Positions 1 to 5,657 are shown, numbered from the stretch's first letter. The stretch: 5,657 nt of DNA from an uncultured Spirochaetaceae bacterium (GCA_946410375.1 CAMKAB010000067.1:1-5657); one strand, 5' to 3'. Notes: a model not told the origin generated them from the sequence alone. Made by a program: numbers and translations.

Positions 1-6
1 CCTTTT

Positions 7-780
7 TCACAGCGAAAGACACGTCAGAAAGTCCTCAGAGCTCATCGCAAAAGGAGACATATCTTTCAGCAACGCAAGATACTCCGTATTTCCCTTACGT
101 CCCTTTATCGGAGACTGAACAGCATTATAAATCCCAACTCCATCCGCCAGTAGCGCTTCAAAAACCCCGGTAAGCGTGTCTTTCAGTAGCCGGGGATCAT
201 CAACCACTCCGTGGAAGCCCTCGCATTCTTTCGGAACCTCAAACTGTGGTTTTATCAACACGATAAGCATGCGTTCCTTTGTAAGAGAGAGAATATGACT
301 CGCCGCCCCGCGAATTGAGCGAAAGGAAAGATCCGCCGTGGCAATATCCGCCGGAGGTTCCAACGAATCAGCTTCCAGCGTCATGATATTCTGCTTTTCG
401 TGCACAATCACCCGGCTATCGTTTCTGAGATTATAAGAGAGCTGATTAAACCCCACATCAACAGCATGAACCGCCTCCGCCCCCCTTTGGAGCAGGCAAT
501 CAGTAAATCCACCGGTTGAAGAGCCGGCATCAAGGATCGTTTTCCCCTTCACATCAATCTGAAAAGCCTCGAGCGCCCTTTCCAGCTTAAATCCTCCCCT
601 TGAAACGAATTTCGGATACAATATGTCAATTGCGACATCTTTCCCGAAAACCTGCTTCGGGTTTGTGCAAAGCTCACCGTTCACATATACATTTTTACAC
701 ACAACAAGCGCCACCGCTTTATCTGCATTTTCCGCGAGACCTCTTTGTGTAAGAATATGAGTAATCGGTTCTTTTTTCAT
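7..780 (-). CDS. tlyA: TlyA-family rRNA (cytidine-2'-O)-methyltransferase
   Basis: This 257-residue protein should use S-adenosylmethionine to 2'-O-methylate cytidine in ribosomal RNA (23S, and 16S in some relatives). Residues 1-55 form an S4 RNA-binding domain (LTQRGLAENADKA, VYVNGEL). A short linker (PKFV, 56-59) leads to SRGGFKLERAL and an FtsJ/RrmJ-type methyltransferase domain. The SAM-binding loop is DAGSSTGGFTD at 84-94. A K-D-K-E set is visible: K65, D150 in ADLSF, K177 in IKPQFE and E233 in GNTEYL, matching the known TlyA catalytic tetrad in order and spacing. The ATG at 780 is chosen because the S4 domain begins there. In-frame GTG codons at 822 and 813 would add 14 or 11 residues unlike the family. 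The best Shine-Dalgarno (GGGAGGAG, 797-804) lies 16 bases upstream of this ATG, which is unusually far. The gene follows ymdB and is probably co-transcribed. Whether it is the 23S-only or dual-target type cannot be told. Confidence 0.93.
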   Translation of the reverse strand: MKKEPITHILTQRGLAENADKAVALVVCKNVYVNGELCTNPKQVFGKDVAIDILYPKFVSRGGFKLERALEAFQIDVKGKTILDAGSSTGGFTDCLLQRGAEAVHAVDVGFNQLSYNLRNDSRVIVHEKQNIMTLEADSLEPPADIATADLSFRSIRGAASHILSLTKERMLIVLIKPQFEVPKECEGFHGVVDDPRLLKDTLTGVFEALLADGVGIYNAVQSPIKGRKGNTEYLALLKDMSPFAMSSEDFLTCLSL

Positions 781-796
781 AGAATTATTAGGGAAA

Positions 797-804
797 CTCC
801 TCCC
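797..804 (-). promoter_or_regulatory. Candidate ribosome binding site of tlyA, unusually distant
   Basis: On the minus strand GGGAGGAG is a strong Shine-Dalgarno match, but 16 bases separate it from the tlyA ATG at 780-778. It is flanked by two short, mutually exclusive pairings: TCCCG with CGGGA on the upstream side, and GGGA with TCCC on the downstream side. The upstream GTG codons at 822 and 813 cannot use it because it lies behind them. The ATG therefore remains the best start. The spacing or the structure may lower initiation; this is inference. Confidence 0.45.
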
Positions 805-855
805 GATATTCACCGGGAACACACGAAAACCGGGTTTCAGCCCTTTCGAATACGT

Positions 856-1635
856 CTAAGCGTAATCCGTTATTCTCGTAATGGAAATCGCTTCCCCCGT
901 CAGAGCGTTGCTCCTGACAACCACGCCGTTTATCACGCCACTGTTCTCCGAAACCTTAGCCTTAATCGGCATCTGCGTTTTCTGCTTACGGATAGACACT
1001 TCCGCATCTCCTCCAATCACCGAATTTTCAGGACCGCACATACCCAAATCGGTGATATAAGCCGTGCCTCCAGACAAAATACGCTCGTCCGCAGTTTGAA
1101 CATGAGTATGCGTTCCGACAAAACCGGTAACCTGCCCGTTCAGAAAATATCCGAGAGCCTCTTTTTCCTCGGTGCTCTCCGCATGAAAATCCACAAAGAT
1201 GTTCTTCACCTGCGTTTTCAAACGCCGCACAATATCAAGCCCCGTTTTAAACGGATCATCAACGGATAAAAGAAACTGTCTGCCGATCAGATTTATAACC
1301 CCGATATCCTTATAAACCGCATATCCGTGTCCGCAAGCGAGAGAGGGATAATTCGCAGGACGCAGAAGGTTCTTCTCTTCATCAAGATACGGAAGAATTT
1401 CCTCGTTCTGCCAAATATGATTGCCGGAAGTGATAACATTCACGCCGGACGAAAAGAGCGTGTTCATATTGTCAACAGACAAGCCGAACCCTCCGAACGC
1501 ATTCTCCCCGTTTGCAATTACATAATCGGCATGATATTTGTCTATGAGCGTCTTTAACTTTAAAAAAACAGCCCTGACGCCGGGCTCGCCATAAACGTCT
1601 CCCAGCAACAGGGTTGTGATAATCTTATCTTGCAT
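856..1635 (-). CDS. ymdB: YmdB-family metallophosphoesterase (2',3'-cyclic nucleotide phosphodiesterase type)
   Basis: This 259-residue protein is close to the usual length of the TIGR00282/YmdB family of cytosolic di-metal phosphodiesterases. The characterised Bacillus subtilis member hydrolyses 2',3'-cyclic nucleotides and affects biofilm and motility decisions. The metal-binding set is complete: D13 in LLGDVYGEPG, E44 and N45 in IANGENAFGGFG, N72 and H73 in TSGNHIW, H151 in VDFHAE, and H176 and H178 in GTHTHVQTADER. Other family blocks present are LLRPANYP, GGTAYITDLGMCGP and SVIGGD. The ATG at 1635 gives the expected N terminus (strand followed by GD). The coding region starts inside the end of rny (11-base overlap in another frame), with only a weak purine stretch upstream, so translational coupling to rny is likely. 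The gene ends in TAG at 858-856. The adjacent rny-ymdB order is well known in Bacillota. No key residue is missing. Confidence 0.95.
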   Translation of the reverse strand: MQDKIITTLLLGDVYGEPGVRAVFLKLKTLIDKYHADYVIANGENAFGGFGLSVDNMNTLFSSGVNVITSGNHIWQNEEILPYLDEEKNLLRPANYPSLACGHGYAVYKDIGVINLIGRQFLLSVDDPFKTGLDIVRRLKTQVKNIFVDFHAESTEEKEALGYFLNGQVTGFVGTHTHVQTADERILSGGTAYITDLGMCGPENSVIGGDAEVSIRKQKTQMPIKAKVSENSGVINGVVVRSNALTGEAISITRITDYA

Positions 1636-3154
1636 ATTCTACCGCACGCATTTCCCTGATGATCGTAACCTTAATTCTTCCGGGATAACGCAACTCCGCT
1701 TCAATTCTGTTCGCAATTCCGCGCGCCATATCCTTTGCGGTATCGTCCGAAACAGTATTCGAATTAACAAGAATCCTCAATTCTCTTCCCGCCTGAACAG
1801 CAAAAGCCTTCTCAACCCCGTCGAACGAAGTTGCAATATGCTCAAGACTCTCCAAACGTTTAATATAATTGTCCAAAGACTCCCTTCTCGCACCGGGACG
1901 GGATGCGCTGATAGCATCGGCTATCTGCACAATCGTACTCTCAATGCAAACAGGTTCGACATCGCCGTGGTGAGAAGCGATGGCGTTCACCACTCTCGCT
2001 TCTTCTCCGAGCCTTCGGGCAAGGTCCGCACCCATTTCCGCATGACCCGCTTCGCTCTCTGAAACAATTCCCTTACCGATGTCGTGCAAAAGTCCTCCGC
2101 GACGGGCGATTTCCACATCCGCTCCAACCTCCGCCGCAATCATCGACGAGATTATTGAAACTTCCCGCGAATGTGAAAGGACATTCTGTCCGTAGCTTGT
2201 TCTGAAGAACAGGCGTCCCAACGCACGAACCATCTCGGGACTCATATTGGTAAATCCGAGGTCGAAGCACACCTTCTCGCCTTCCTCAGCAACAATATGA
2301 TTAACTTCTTTCGTAACCTTCGTTACAACTTCTTCAATTCTCGCCGGATGTATTCTTCCGTCCTGAACAAGACGCTCAAGAGAAACCCTTGCGATTTCCT
2401 TACGCACCGGATCAAAACAGGAAATAACAACCGCTTCCGGAGTATCATCAATGATAATATCCGCTCCGGTGAGCGTTTCCAACGCCCTGATATTTCTTCC
2501 TTCGCGTCCGATAATTCTGCCTTTCATCTCATCCGAAGGAAGGCTTACCGAACTCACCGTGGCTTCGGACACAACATCCGTAGCGATTCTCTGGATTGTC
2601 GTAACGATAATATCTCGCGCAACCTTATCCGCACGGGCTTCCGTTTCCGCTTCAATCTTATTCACCAGCGCCTGACCGTCCAAACGAGCCGCCTTCTCCA
2701 TTCTTTCCAAAAGAACGTTTTTAGCCTCGTCACGTGTCATGGAAGAAACGCGTTCAAGCTCTTTCTCCCATCTTTCTTCGCTTGTTTCTAAAACTTTCGC
2801 TCTCTCCGCTAATTTCGCTTCTTTATCTTGTTGCTCTGCTTTTACGCCTTCAAGTTCGACCTTTATTTTATCAAGATTTTCCTCTTTTTGCTGGAGTCTT
2901 CGCTCATATTTCTGTAGTTCCGCACGTCTTTCATGCTCTTCTTTTTCCTGCTGTAAGCTCTCCTGCAAAAGTTTATCTCTTGTTTCTAAAAGTATTTCCC
3001 TGCTTTTAGCTTCGGCTTCTTTTATAGCTTCGTCGTTCAGTCTGATTGCTTTCTGCTCAACGGAAGTTAACTTTAGTTTGCCATACAGGTATCGGAAAAA
3101 CCATCCTAACCCCATACATCCAAGACAAAGAAGGATAATCAAGATAATATTCAT
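1625..3154 (-). CDS. rny: Ribonuclease Y (membrane-anchored endoribonuclease)
   Basis: This 509-residue protein is close to the roughly 520 residues usual for RNase Y, the endonuclease that starts mRNA decay and processing at the membrane in many Bacillota. In order it has an N-terminal transmembrane helix (about 2-24, IILIILLCLGCMGLGWFF), a long charged coiled coil (about 33-190, rich in E, K, Q and R), a KH RNA-binding domain with GRIIGREGRNIR at 212-223, and an HD domain with the H357-D358 pair in GGLLHDIGKG. The family C terminus YPGRIKVTIIREMRAVEYA is intact. The ATG at 3154 is chosen because AAGGGGG lies 5 bases upstream and the membrane helix begins there. A GTG at 3217 would add 21 unlike residues. 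The stop is TAA at 1627-1625. A candidate promoter lies about 110 bases upstream, giving a leader of about 100 bases. ymdB overlaps its end. Confidence 0.97.
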   Translation of the reverse strand: MNIILIILLCLGCMGLGWFFRYLYGKLKLTSVEQKAIRLNDEAIKEAEAKSREILLETRDKLLQESLQQEKEEHERRAELQKYERRLQQKEENLDKIKVELEGVKAEQQDKEAKLAERAKVLETSEERWEKELERVSSMTRDEAKNVLLERMEKAARLDGQALVNKIEAETEARADKVARDIIVTTIQRIATDVVSEATVSSVSLPSDEMKGRIIGREGRNIRALETLTGADIIIDDTPEAVVISCFDPVRKEIARVSLERLVQDGRIHPARIEEVVTKVTKEVNHIVAEEGEKVCFDLGFTNMSPEMVRALGRLFFRTSYGQNVLSHSREVSIISSMIAAEVGADVEIARRGGLLHDIGKGIVSESEAGHAEMGADLARRLGEEARVVNAIASHHGDVEPVCIESTIVQIADAISASRPGARRESLDNYIKRLESLEHIATSFDGVEKAFAVQAGRELRILVNSNTVSDDTAKDMARGIANRIEAELRYPGRIKVTIIREMRAVEYAR

Positions 3155-3159
3155 ATTAT

Positions 3160-3166
3160 CCCCCTT
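3160..3166 (-). promoter_or_regulatory. Ribosome binding site deciding the rny start
   Basis: The minus strand reads AAGGGGG, then ATAAT, then ATG at 3154. The five-base spacing and G-rich core support this start over the in-frame GTG at 3217, which has no comparable site. Confidence 0.75.
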
Positions 3167-3261
3167 ATTTTTGAGAATACAATAAACCGCTCCGAGAAGC
3201 GCGCTTATTCTATTCACGACTTACGCAACCCTCTGAATAAACGGGAATCGCGTTTGGTATT

Positions 3262-3291
3262 ATGATAAAAAAAAATTATTGTTCGTGTCAA
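3262..3291 (-). promoter_or_regulatory. Candidate sigma-A promoter for rny-ymdB-tlyA
   Basis: The minus strand carries a perfect -35 box, TTGACA (3291-3286). An 18-base AT-rich spacer that includes nine T follows, then TATCAT (3267-3262), five of six matches to the -10 consensus. Transcription would start near 3255 and give a leader of about 100 bases before rny. CATAAT at 3264-3259 also resembles a -10 box but would need a 21-base spacer, so it is less likely. The position between the hydrolase and rny fits a separate start for the three RNA-metabolism genes. Confidence 0.6.
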
Positions 3292-3293
3292 TC

Positions 3294-3311
3294 GTGTTTA
3301 CAAAGAAACAC
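3294..3311. promoter_or_regulatory. Six-base dyad just upstream of the rny -35 box
   Basis: GTGTTT and AAACAC form perfect inverted arms around a six-base centre. The dyad ends two bases before the TTGACA box of the candidate rny promoter, which is a usual place for a regulator site. It could equally be a small hairpin in the hydrolase transcript, because a T-rich run lies about 20 bases further on, but that gap is too long for a typical intrinsic terminator. No known operator consensus was recognised. Confidence 0.25.
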
Positions 3312-3398
3312 ATTAACAGACATAAATATCTTCTGCGGATTAAACTCTTCGGTAACTGTACGTCGATTTCCGTATTTGCAAAAAACATCATACGCGAA
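3312..3398. other. Intergenic stretch without a recognised feature
   Basis: This is the middle of the 380-base gap between the hydrolase and rny. An 11-codon ATG reading frame can be drawn on the minus strand, but it has no ribosome binding site and resembles nothing known. I see no RNA gene, promoter or repeat here. Confidence 0.4.
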
Positions 3399-3530
3399 AC
3401 CACCGGAATCGGACTGTTTTACACTGTATAACCACCGTACAACCACCCTGCAAATATAGCACCGACCACCGGAATCGAGCTGTTTTACACTATATAACCA
3501 CCGTACAACCACCCGGCGAATATAGCACCG
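3399..3530. repeat. Two tandem 66-bp direct repeats
   Basis: Unit 1 is 3399-3464 and unit 2 is 3465-3530, abutting with no spacer. They match at 61 of 66 positions by hand count. The five differences are at 3412-3413, 3426, 3449 and 3452 of unit 1 and their counterparts in unit 2. Both units begin ACCACCGGAATCG and end AATATAGCACCG on the plus strand. Inside each unit a shorter 11-base repeat occurs twice in tandem on the minus strand (GGTGGTTGTAC, then GGTGGTTATAT or GGTGGTTATAC). The array starts only a few bases after the hydrolase stop codon, so it probably lies in that gene's 3' untranslated region. The period is 22 codons, so one minus-strand frame stays open through both units, but there is no good start. 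Function is unknown; a dispersed intergenic repeat family is one possibility. Confidence 0.9.
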
Positions 3531-3534
3531 GTTT

Positions 3535-4473
3535 TTATTTCCAAAACCGCACTATTGCATCATCGTAAGCTGTTTTGTTGTTTATCCTCACAAAAGAATG
3601 TCTGCCCTTGTTAAAATAAACGAAATTCTTTTTCTTTGCGGGGCACTTCTCAAACATCTTATAAGTCTTTTCAGGTAAAGAATATAAATCCTCTTTACTA
3701 TGCAGGAAAAGGATCTTTTTATCCTCTTTCAGATCTTTCATGCATTTTTCGGGACCGTTCTTCACCGCATCCACGCCGATTTTTCTCTTCACGATACCGA
3801 AGAAGAACCGGGCAAAAGGAAAAACCGGCCTCTTATCCTCCCTCAGGTGCTCCTTAAAGGACTCGGCGAACGTGGTGTACATGCCTTCTCCCGTCATTCC
3901 CACCAGATAGGACGGACACTCAGGCGAAACAAGCGCATAAAAAGACGCTGCCGAACCGATACATATGCCGTGTAAAATTACTTCAATAATTCCTTGCATA
4001 TCATGTAAATAACGACACCAACTCAGTATATCGCGATATTCCTTCAAACCGAGAGCGTTATATACGCCTTCCGATAGCCCGTGCGAACGATTATCTATCA
4101 CAAGAACATTGTACCCCGCTCTGACGTACGGCTCGGCAAAATAATACGAATAGTAAAGCCCCTCGGTTCTTCCCGCCACGATTACAACTGCCCTTTCGTA
4201 CCCGAAATCAAAGTATTCACCGTACAATTTAAAACCGTCGTTCTCTATGGAGACGTCTTTTTTCAACTTTTCGTTCTTTTTTCCCCAGCTCAAACCCTCG
4301 TTATACATGGAGAGCTGCTCCGGATCATCGGTAATGCTGCATTCTCTTGACCATTTGGACTTATCGCTTCGTACTAAAAGTATTTTAAATTGTTTCAATG
4401 CAATAAGATAAAGGTAGACACATGGTAAGAGAACAAAGAGCGTTAAAAAAAGAGAAATCAACAATAATAACAT
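3535..4473 (-). CDS. Membrane-anchored alpha/beta hydrolase with Cys at the nucleophile position
   Basis: This 312-residue protein starts with a hydrophobic helix (about 2-26) and no clear cleavage site, so it is probably membrane-anchored. The topology is not certain. From about residue 70 it shows an alpha/beta hydrolase fold of the YqkD/FrsA-like kind: GFKLYGEYFDF, the strand VVIVAGRTEG at the oxyanion-hole position, NVLVIDNRSHGLSEG, and the nucleophile elbow HGICIGSAAS. The usual GxSxG serine is C171 (codon TGT at 3963-3961), giving GxCxG as in dienelactone hydrolase. The likely partners are D262 in LHSKEDLYSLPE and H292 in GRHSF, so a Cys-Asp-His triad is complete in order. The substrate is not predictable; an ester or thioester is reasonable. 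The ATG at 4473 is kept because it includes the membrane helix, although GGGGG lies 13 bases upstream, a weak arrangement. FakA lies upstream, suggesting but not proving an acyl-lipid role. The stop TAA is followed at once by the tandem repeats. Confidence 0.85.
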   Translation of the reverse strand: MLLLLISLFLTLFVLLPCVYLYLIALKQFKILLVRSDKSKWSRECSITDDPEQLSMYNEGLSWGKKNEKLKKDVSIENDGFKLYGEYFDFGYERAVVIVAGRTEGLYYSYYFAEPYVRAGYNVLVIDNRSHGLSEGVYNALGLKEYRDILSWCRYLHDMQGIIEVILHGICIGSAASFYALVSPECPSYLVGMTGEGMYTTFAESFKEHLREDKRPVFPFARFFFGIVKRKIGVDAVKNGPEKCMKDLKEDKKILFLHSKEDLYSLPEKTYKMFEKCPAKKKNFVYFNKGRHSFVRINNKTAYDDAIVRFWK

Positions 4474-4623
4474 GCTTTAACAATAACCCCCGAAGTTTCT
4501 TCATGCCGCGCCTTGCGCGCCGCAAATCATTTCTTTATCCGTAATCTTATCCCACATTGTTTCAGACTCGCTCAATAAAGCAGAGCAACTTCTTACTACA
4601 AAACAAAATACGCTCAAACAATC
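4474..4623. other. Intergenic gap between the fakA-like gene and the hydrolase
   Basis: These 150 bases follow the FakA stop. On the minus strand I find no strong promoter. The best guess is TTGAGC followed 18 bases later by GATAAG, each four of six matches. ATTGTTT and AAACAAT (4556-4562 and 4616-4622) are a 7-base inverted pair 53 bases apart, and CGCTCAA occurs directly repeated at 4569 and 4611. An 18-codon ATG frame (start near 4557, ending just before the hydrolase) has no ribosome binding site and is not called. No terminator with a T run is visible, so read-through from fakA is possible. Confidence 0.4.
4504..4524. other. GC-rich hairpin upstream of the hydrolase
   Basis: TGC-C-GCGC, a five-base loop, then GCGC-C-GCA on the plus strand forms seven pairs with one mismatch. 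On the minus strand the same stem reads TGCGGCGC and GCGCGGCA. A second small hairpin (GAAG-TTT-CTTC, 4492-4502) adjoins it, just upstream of the GGGGG stretch before the hydrolase ATG. No T run follows on the minus strand, so it is not a standard terminator. It may shape the hydrolase leader or slow the fakA transcript; this is inference. Confidence 0.4.
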
Positions 4624-5657
4624 TCAAATTATACCGATAAAAACCTTATCATCATTCGTCAAAATCGGATTGCAATACACTTCAAAACCGGGAAACGACT
4701 CGGAAAGGAACTTCTCATAACTTTCAGAACTCTCTTTCGGTACGAAAACAGTTGCCACAGCCCCTTCTTCGAGACGCTTCGCTTCTCTCTTTAAGACATC
4801 CCAAACCGCCGGAAGACTGTTTTTCACGCAAAAGGAAGAGCTTTTTTTAATAATTTCCGAAAAGCTTTCAATACGCTTATCCGCATCCGTTTCCGCGTCC
4901 ATAGCAAGAGCGAAATAAACATCCGTTATCCCGTTGCACCGAATCAAAGCCGCATTATCCGGGAGCGTCTCCTTCTTCAGGCGCTCGTACAATTCGGAAT
5001 CGGACACGAGGACGGCAATCTTTCCCGTCCTTATTTTTTTGCAGAGGGCTACGCACTCTTTTGCATCGGAAGCGATCTCGCCCCCGGAAGATGAAACAAC
5101 ATGCGTTCCGGGAAAAGACGACAGCAAATCAGAAAAGCCTCTATCGGGAGAAAGAACTATTATACCTAAATCCTCCTCATTTCCCCACGTTTCCTTTTCT
5201 TCTTTTTCTTCATCTTCCGCGGCGGGCAGAACAGTGGCTGACATCTCGTAAAGTTCATCACTCATTTCGTTATGTTGCAAACACATATTCTCAAGTTTGA
5301 AAGAAAGGAACTCCCCGTATTTCAAAGATAGGGCTATCACCTTATCAGGTTCAAATGTATGAACATGAACCTTGACAATACTCCCGCTTTGAATACAGAC
5401 GACGGAAGAACCCGATTTTTTCAACTCAGCCAGATAAGCGTTTTTATCAAAAAGACTTACATCCTGTTTTGCATTCATTAACCTGAGCAAGAACTCTACG
5501 CAATACCCCCATTCAAAAGGACTGTTCTCATCAAAACGCGAATAATCAGGTGCGCTTTTTTTCTCTTTTTCTCCCGGACCGCCGTTTCCGGAATCCCTCT
5601 TGAAATTATCAGAGTATGATCCGTTTTCTGAAAAAGACTTCGGCAGACTCATCCCGT
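4624..5657 (-). CDS. fakA: FakA/YloV-like fatty acid kinase, C-terminal part (5' end outside window)
   Basis: The visible 342 residues match the middle and C-terminal regions of FakA (DAK2-domain protein YloV), the kinase that with FakB phosphorylates exogenous fatty acids at the membrane. Numbering is from the in-frame Met at 5652. Residues 1-44 look like a polar linker. About 45-125 is the middle domain, with FEWGYCVEFLL, IVKVHVHTFEPDKVIALSLKYGE and LENM. C51 and the H96-x-H98 pair correspond to conserved Cys and HxH positions. An acidic linker follows (about 146-161), then a C-terminal domain ending in FPGFEVYCNPILTNDDKVFIG. The frame stays open to the window edge (a Gly codon precedes the Met), and about 200 residues of DAK2 kinase domain are absent, so the gene almost surely continues upstream and the Met is internal. 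The C-terminal domain is divergent: the common NPSTEDI and LPNN-type blocks are not recognisable, and a segment before the last strand pair is short. The identity is good, the kinase activity unseen. Confidence 0.8.
   Translation of the reverse strand, partial: GMSLPKSFSENGSYSDNFKRDSGNGGPGEKEKKSAPDYSRFDENSPFEWGYCVEFLLRLMNAKQDVSLFDKNAYLAELKKSGSSVVCIQSGSIVKVHVHTFEPDKVIALSLKYGEFLSFKLENMCLQHNEMSDELYEMSATVLPAAEDEEKEEKETWGNEEDLGIIVLSPDRGFSDLLSSFPGTHVVSSSGGEIASDAKECVALCKKIRTGKIAVLVSDSELYERLKKETLPDNAALIRCNGITDVYFALAMDAETDADKRIESFSEIIKKSSSFCVKNSLPAVWDVLKREAKRLEEGAVATVFVPKESSESYEKFLSESFPGFEVYCNPILTNDDKVFIGII

Noticed and set aside
745..1269. 174-codon plus-strand reading frame opposite ymdB and the start of tlyA
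   Set aside because: It is antisense to well-recognised genes, shows no family resemblance, and its composition is what reverse translation of the real genes would give.
1616..2062. 148-codon plus-strand reading frame opposite the rny 3' end
   Set aside because: It lies entirely within the HD-domain coding region of rny, with no independent support.
2297..2791. 164-codon plus-strand reading frame opposite rny
   Set aside because: It mirrors the rny coding sequence and has no recognisable domain. Rny is intact and certain on the other strand.
2739..3185. Serine- and leucine-rich plus-strand frame that looks like a membrane protein
   Set aside because: It is the complement of the Glu/Lys-rich coiled coil of RNase Y, which reads as Ser/Phe/Leu on the other strand.
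3155..3217. N-terminal extension of rny from a GTG at 3217
   Set aside because: The extension lacks a ribosome binding site and family resemblance, while the ATG at 3154 has AAGGGGG and begins the membrane helix.
3265..3311. Intrinsic terminator for the hydrolase made of the GTGTTT/AAACAC hairpin and the T run
   Set aside because: The stem is AT-rich and about 20 bases separate it from the T run. The T run is better explained as the spacer of the rny promoter.
3288..3512. 74-codon minus-strand frame running through the tandem repeats
   Set aside because: Its only start is a GTG inside the repeat with no Shine-Dalgarno, and the second half is unlike any protein. It is treated as a repeat, not a gene.
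3399..3530. CRISPR array
   Set aside because: There are only two units, 66 bases long and abutting with no spacers, and no cas genes are present.
5650..5652. True start of the FakA-like protein at this ATG
   Set aside because: The frame is still open at the window edge, the first 44 residues look like an interdomain linker, and the essential DAK2 domain is missing, so this Met is probably internal.

Overview
The window looks like chromosomal core DNA from a low-to-mid GC Bacillota (Firmicutes) genome, probably an uncultured Clostridia-like lineage. The reasons are the membrane-anchored RNase Y followed directly by a YmdB phosphodiesterase, a FakA/YloV-type fatty acid kinase, a TlyA rRNA methyltransferase, a G-rich Shine-Dalgarno before rny and a sigma-A-like promoter. 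The species cannot be named from the sequence. All five protein genes lie on the minus strand, so transcription runs from high to low coordinates.

Layout in transcription order. (1) 5657-4624: 3' part of a FakA-like gene; its N-terminal kinase domain lies beyond the window edge. (2) 4623-4474: a 150-base gap with a GC-rich hairpin and no convincing gene. (3) 4473-3535: a membrane-anchored alpha/beta hydrolase whose nucleophile position carries Cys instead of Ser. (4) 3534-3155: 380 bases without a protein gene. These hold two 66-bp tandem repeats directly behind the hydrolase stop, a small dyad, a strong candidate promoter and the rny leader. (5) 3154-1625: rny (RNase Y). (6) 1635-856: ymdB, overlapping the end of rny by 11 bases. 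(7) 780-7: tlyA, 75 bases after ymdB.

rny, ymdB and tlyA probably form one transcription unit on RNA metabolism: endonucleolytic mRNA decay, a cyclic-nucleotide-type phosphodiesterase and ribosomal RNA 2'-O-methylation. FakA phosphorylates exogenous fatty acids. The adjacent anchored hydrolase could act on lipid or acyl substrates, but that is inference from position only.

No mobile element, CRISPR array, tRNA, rRNA or recognised riboswitch is visible. The parts most worth a second look are the 66-bp tandem repeats, the Cys-nucleophile hydrolase and the divergent C-terminal half of FakA.
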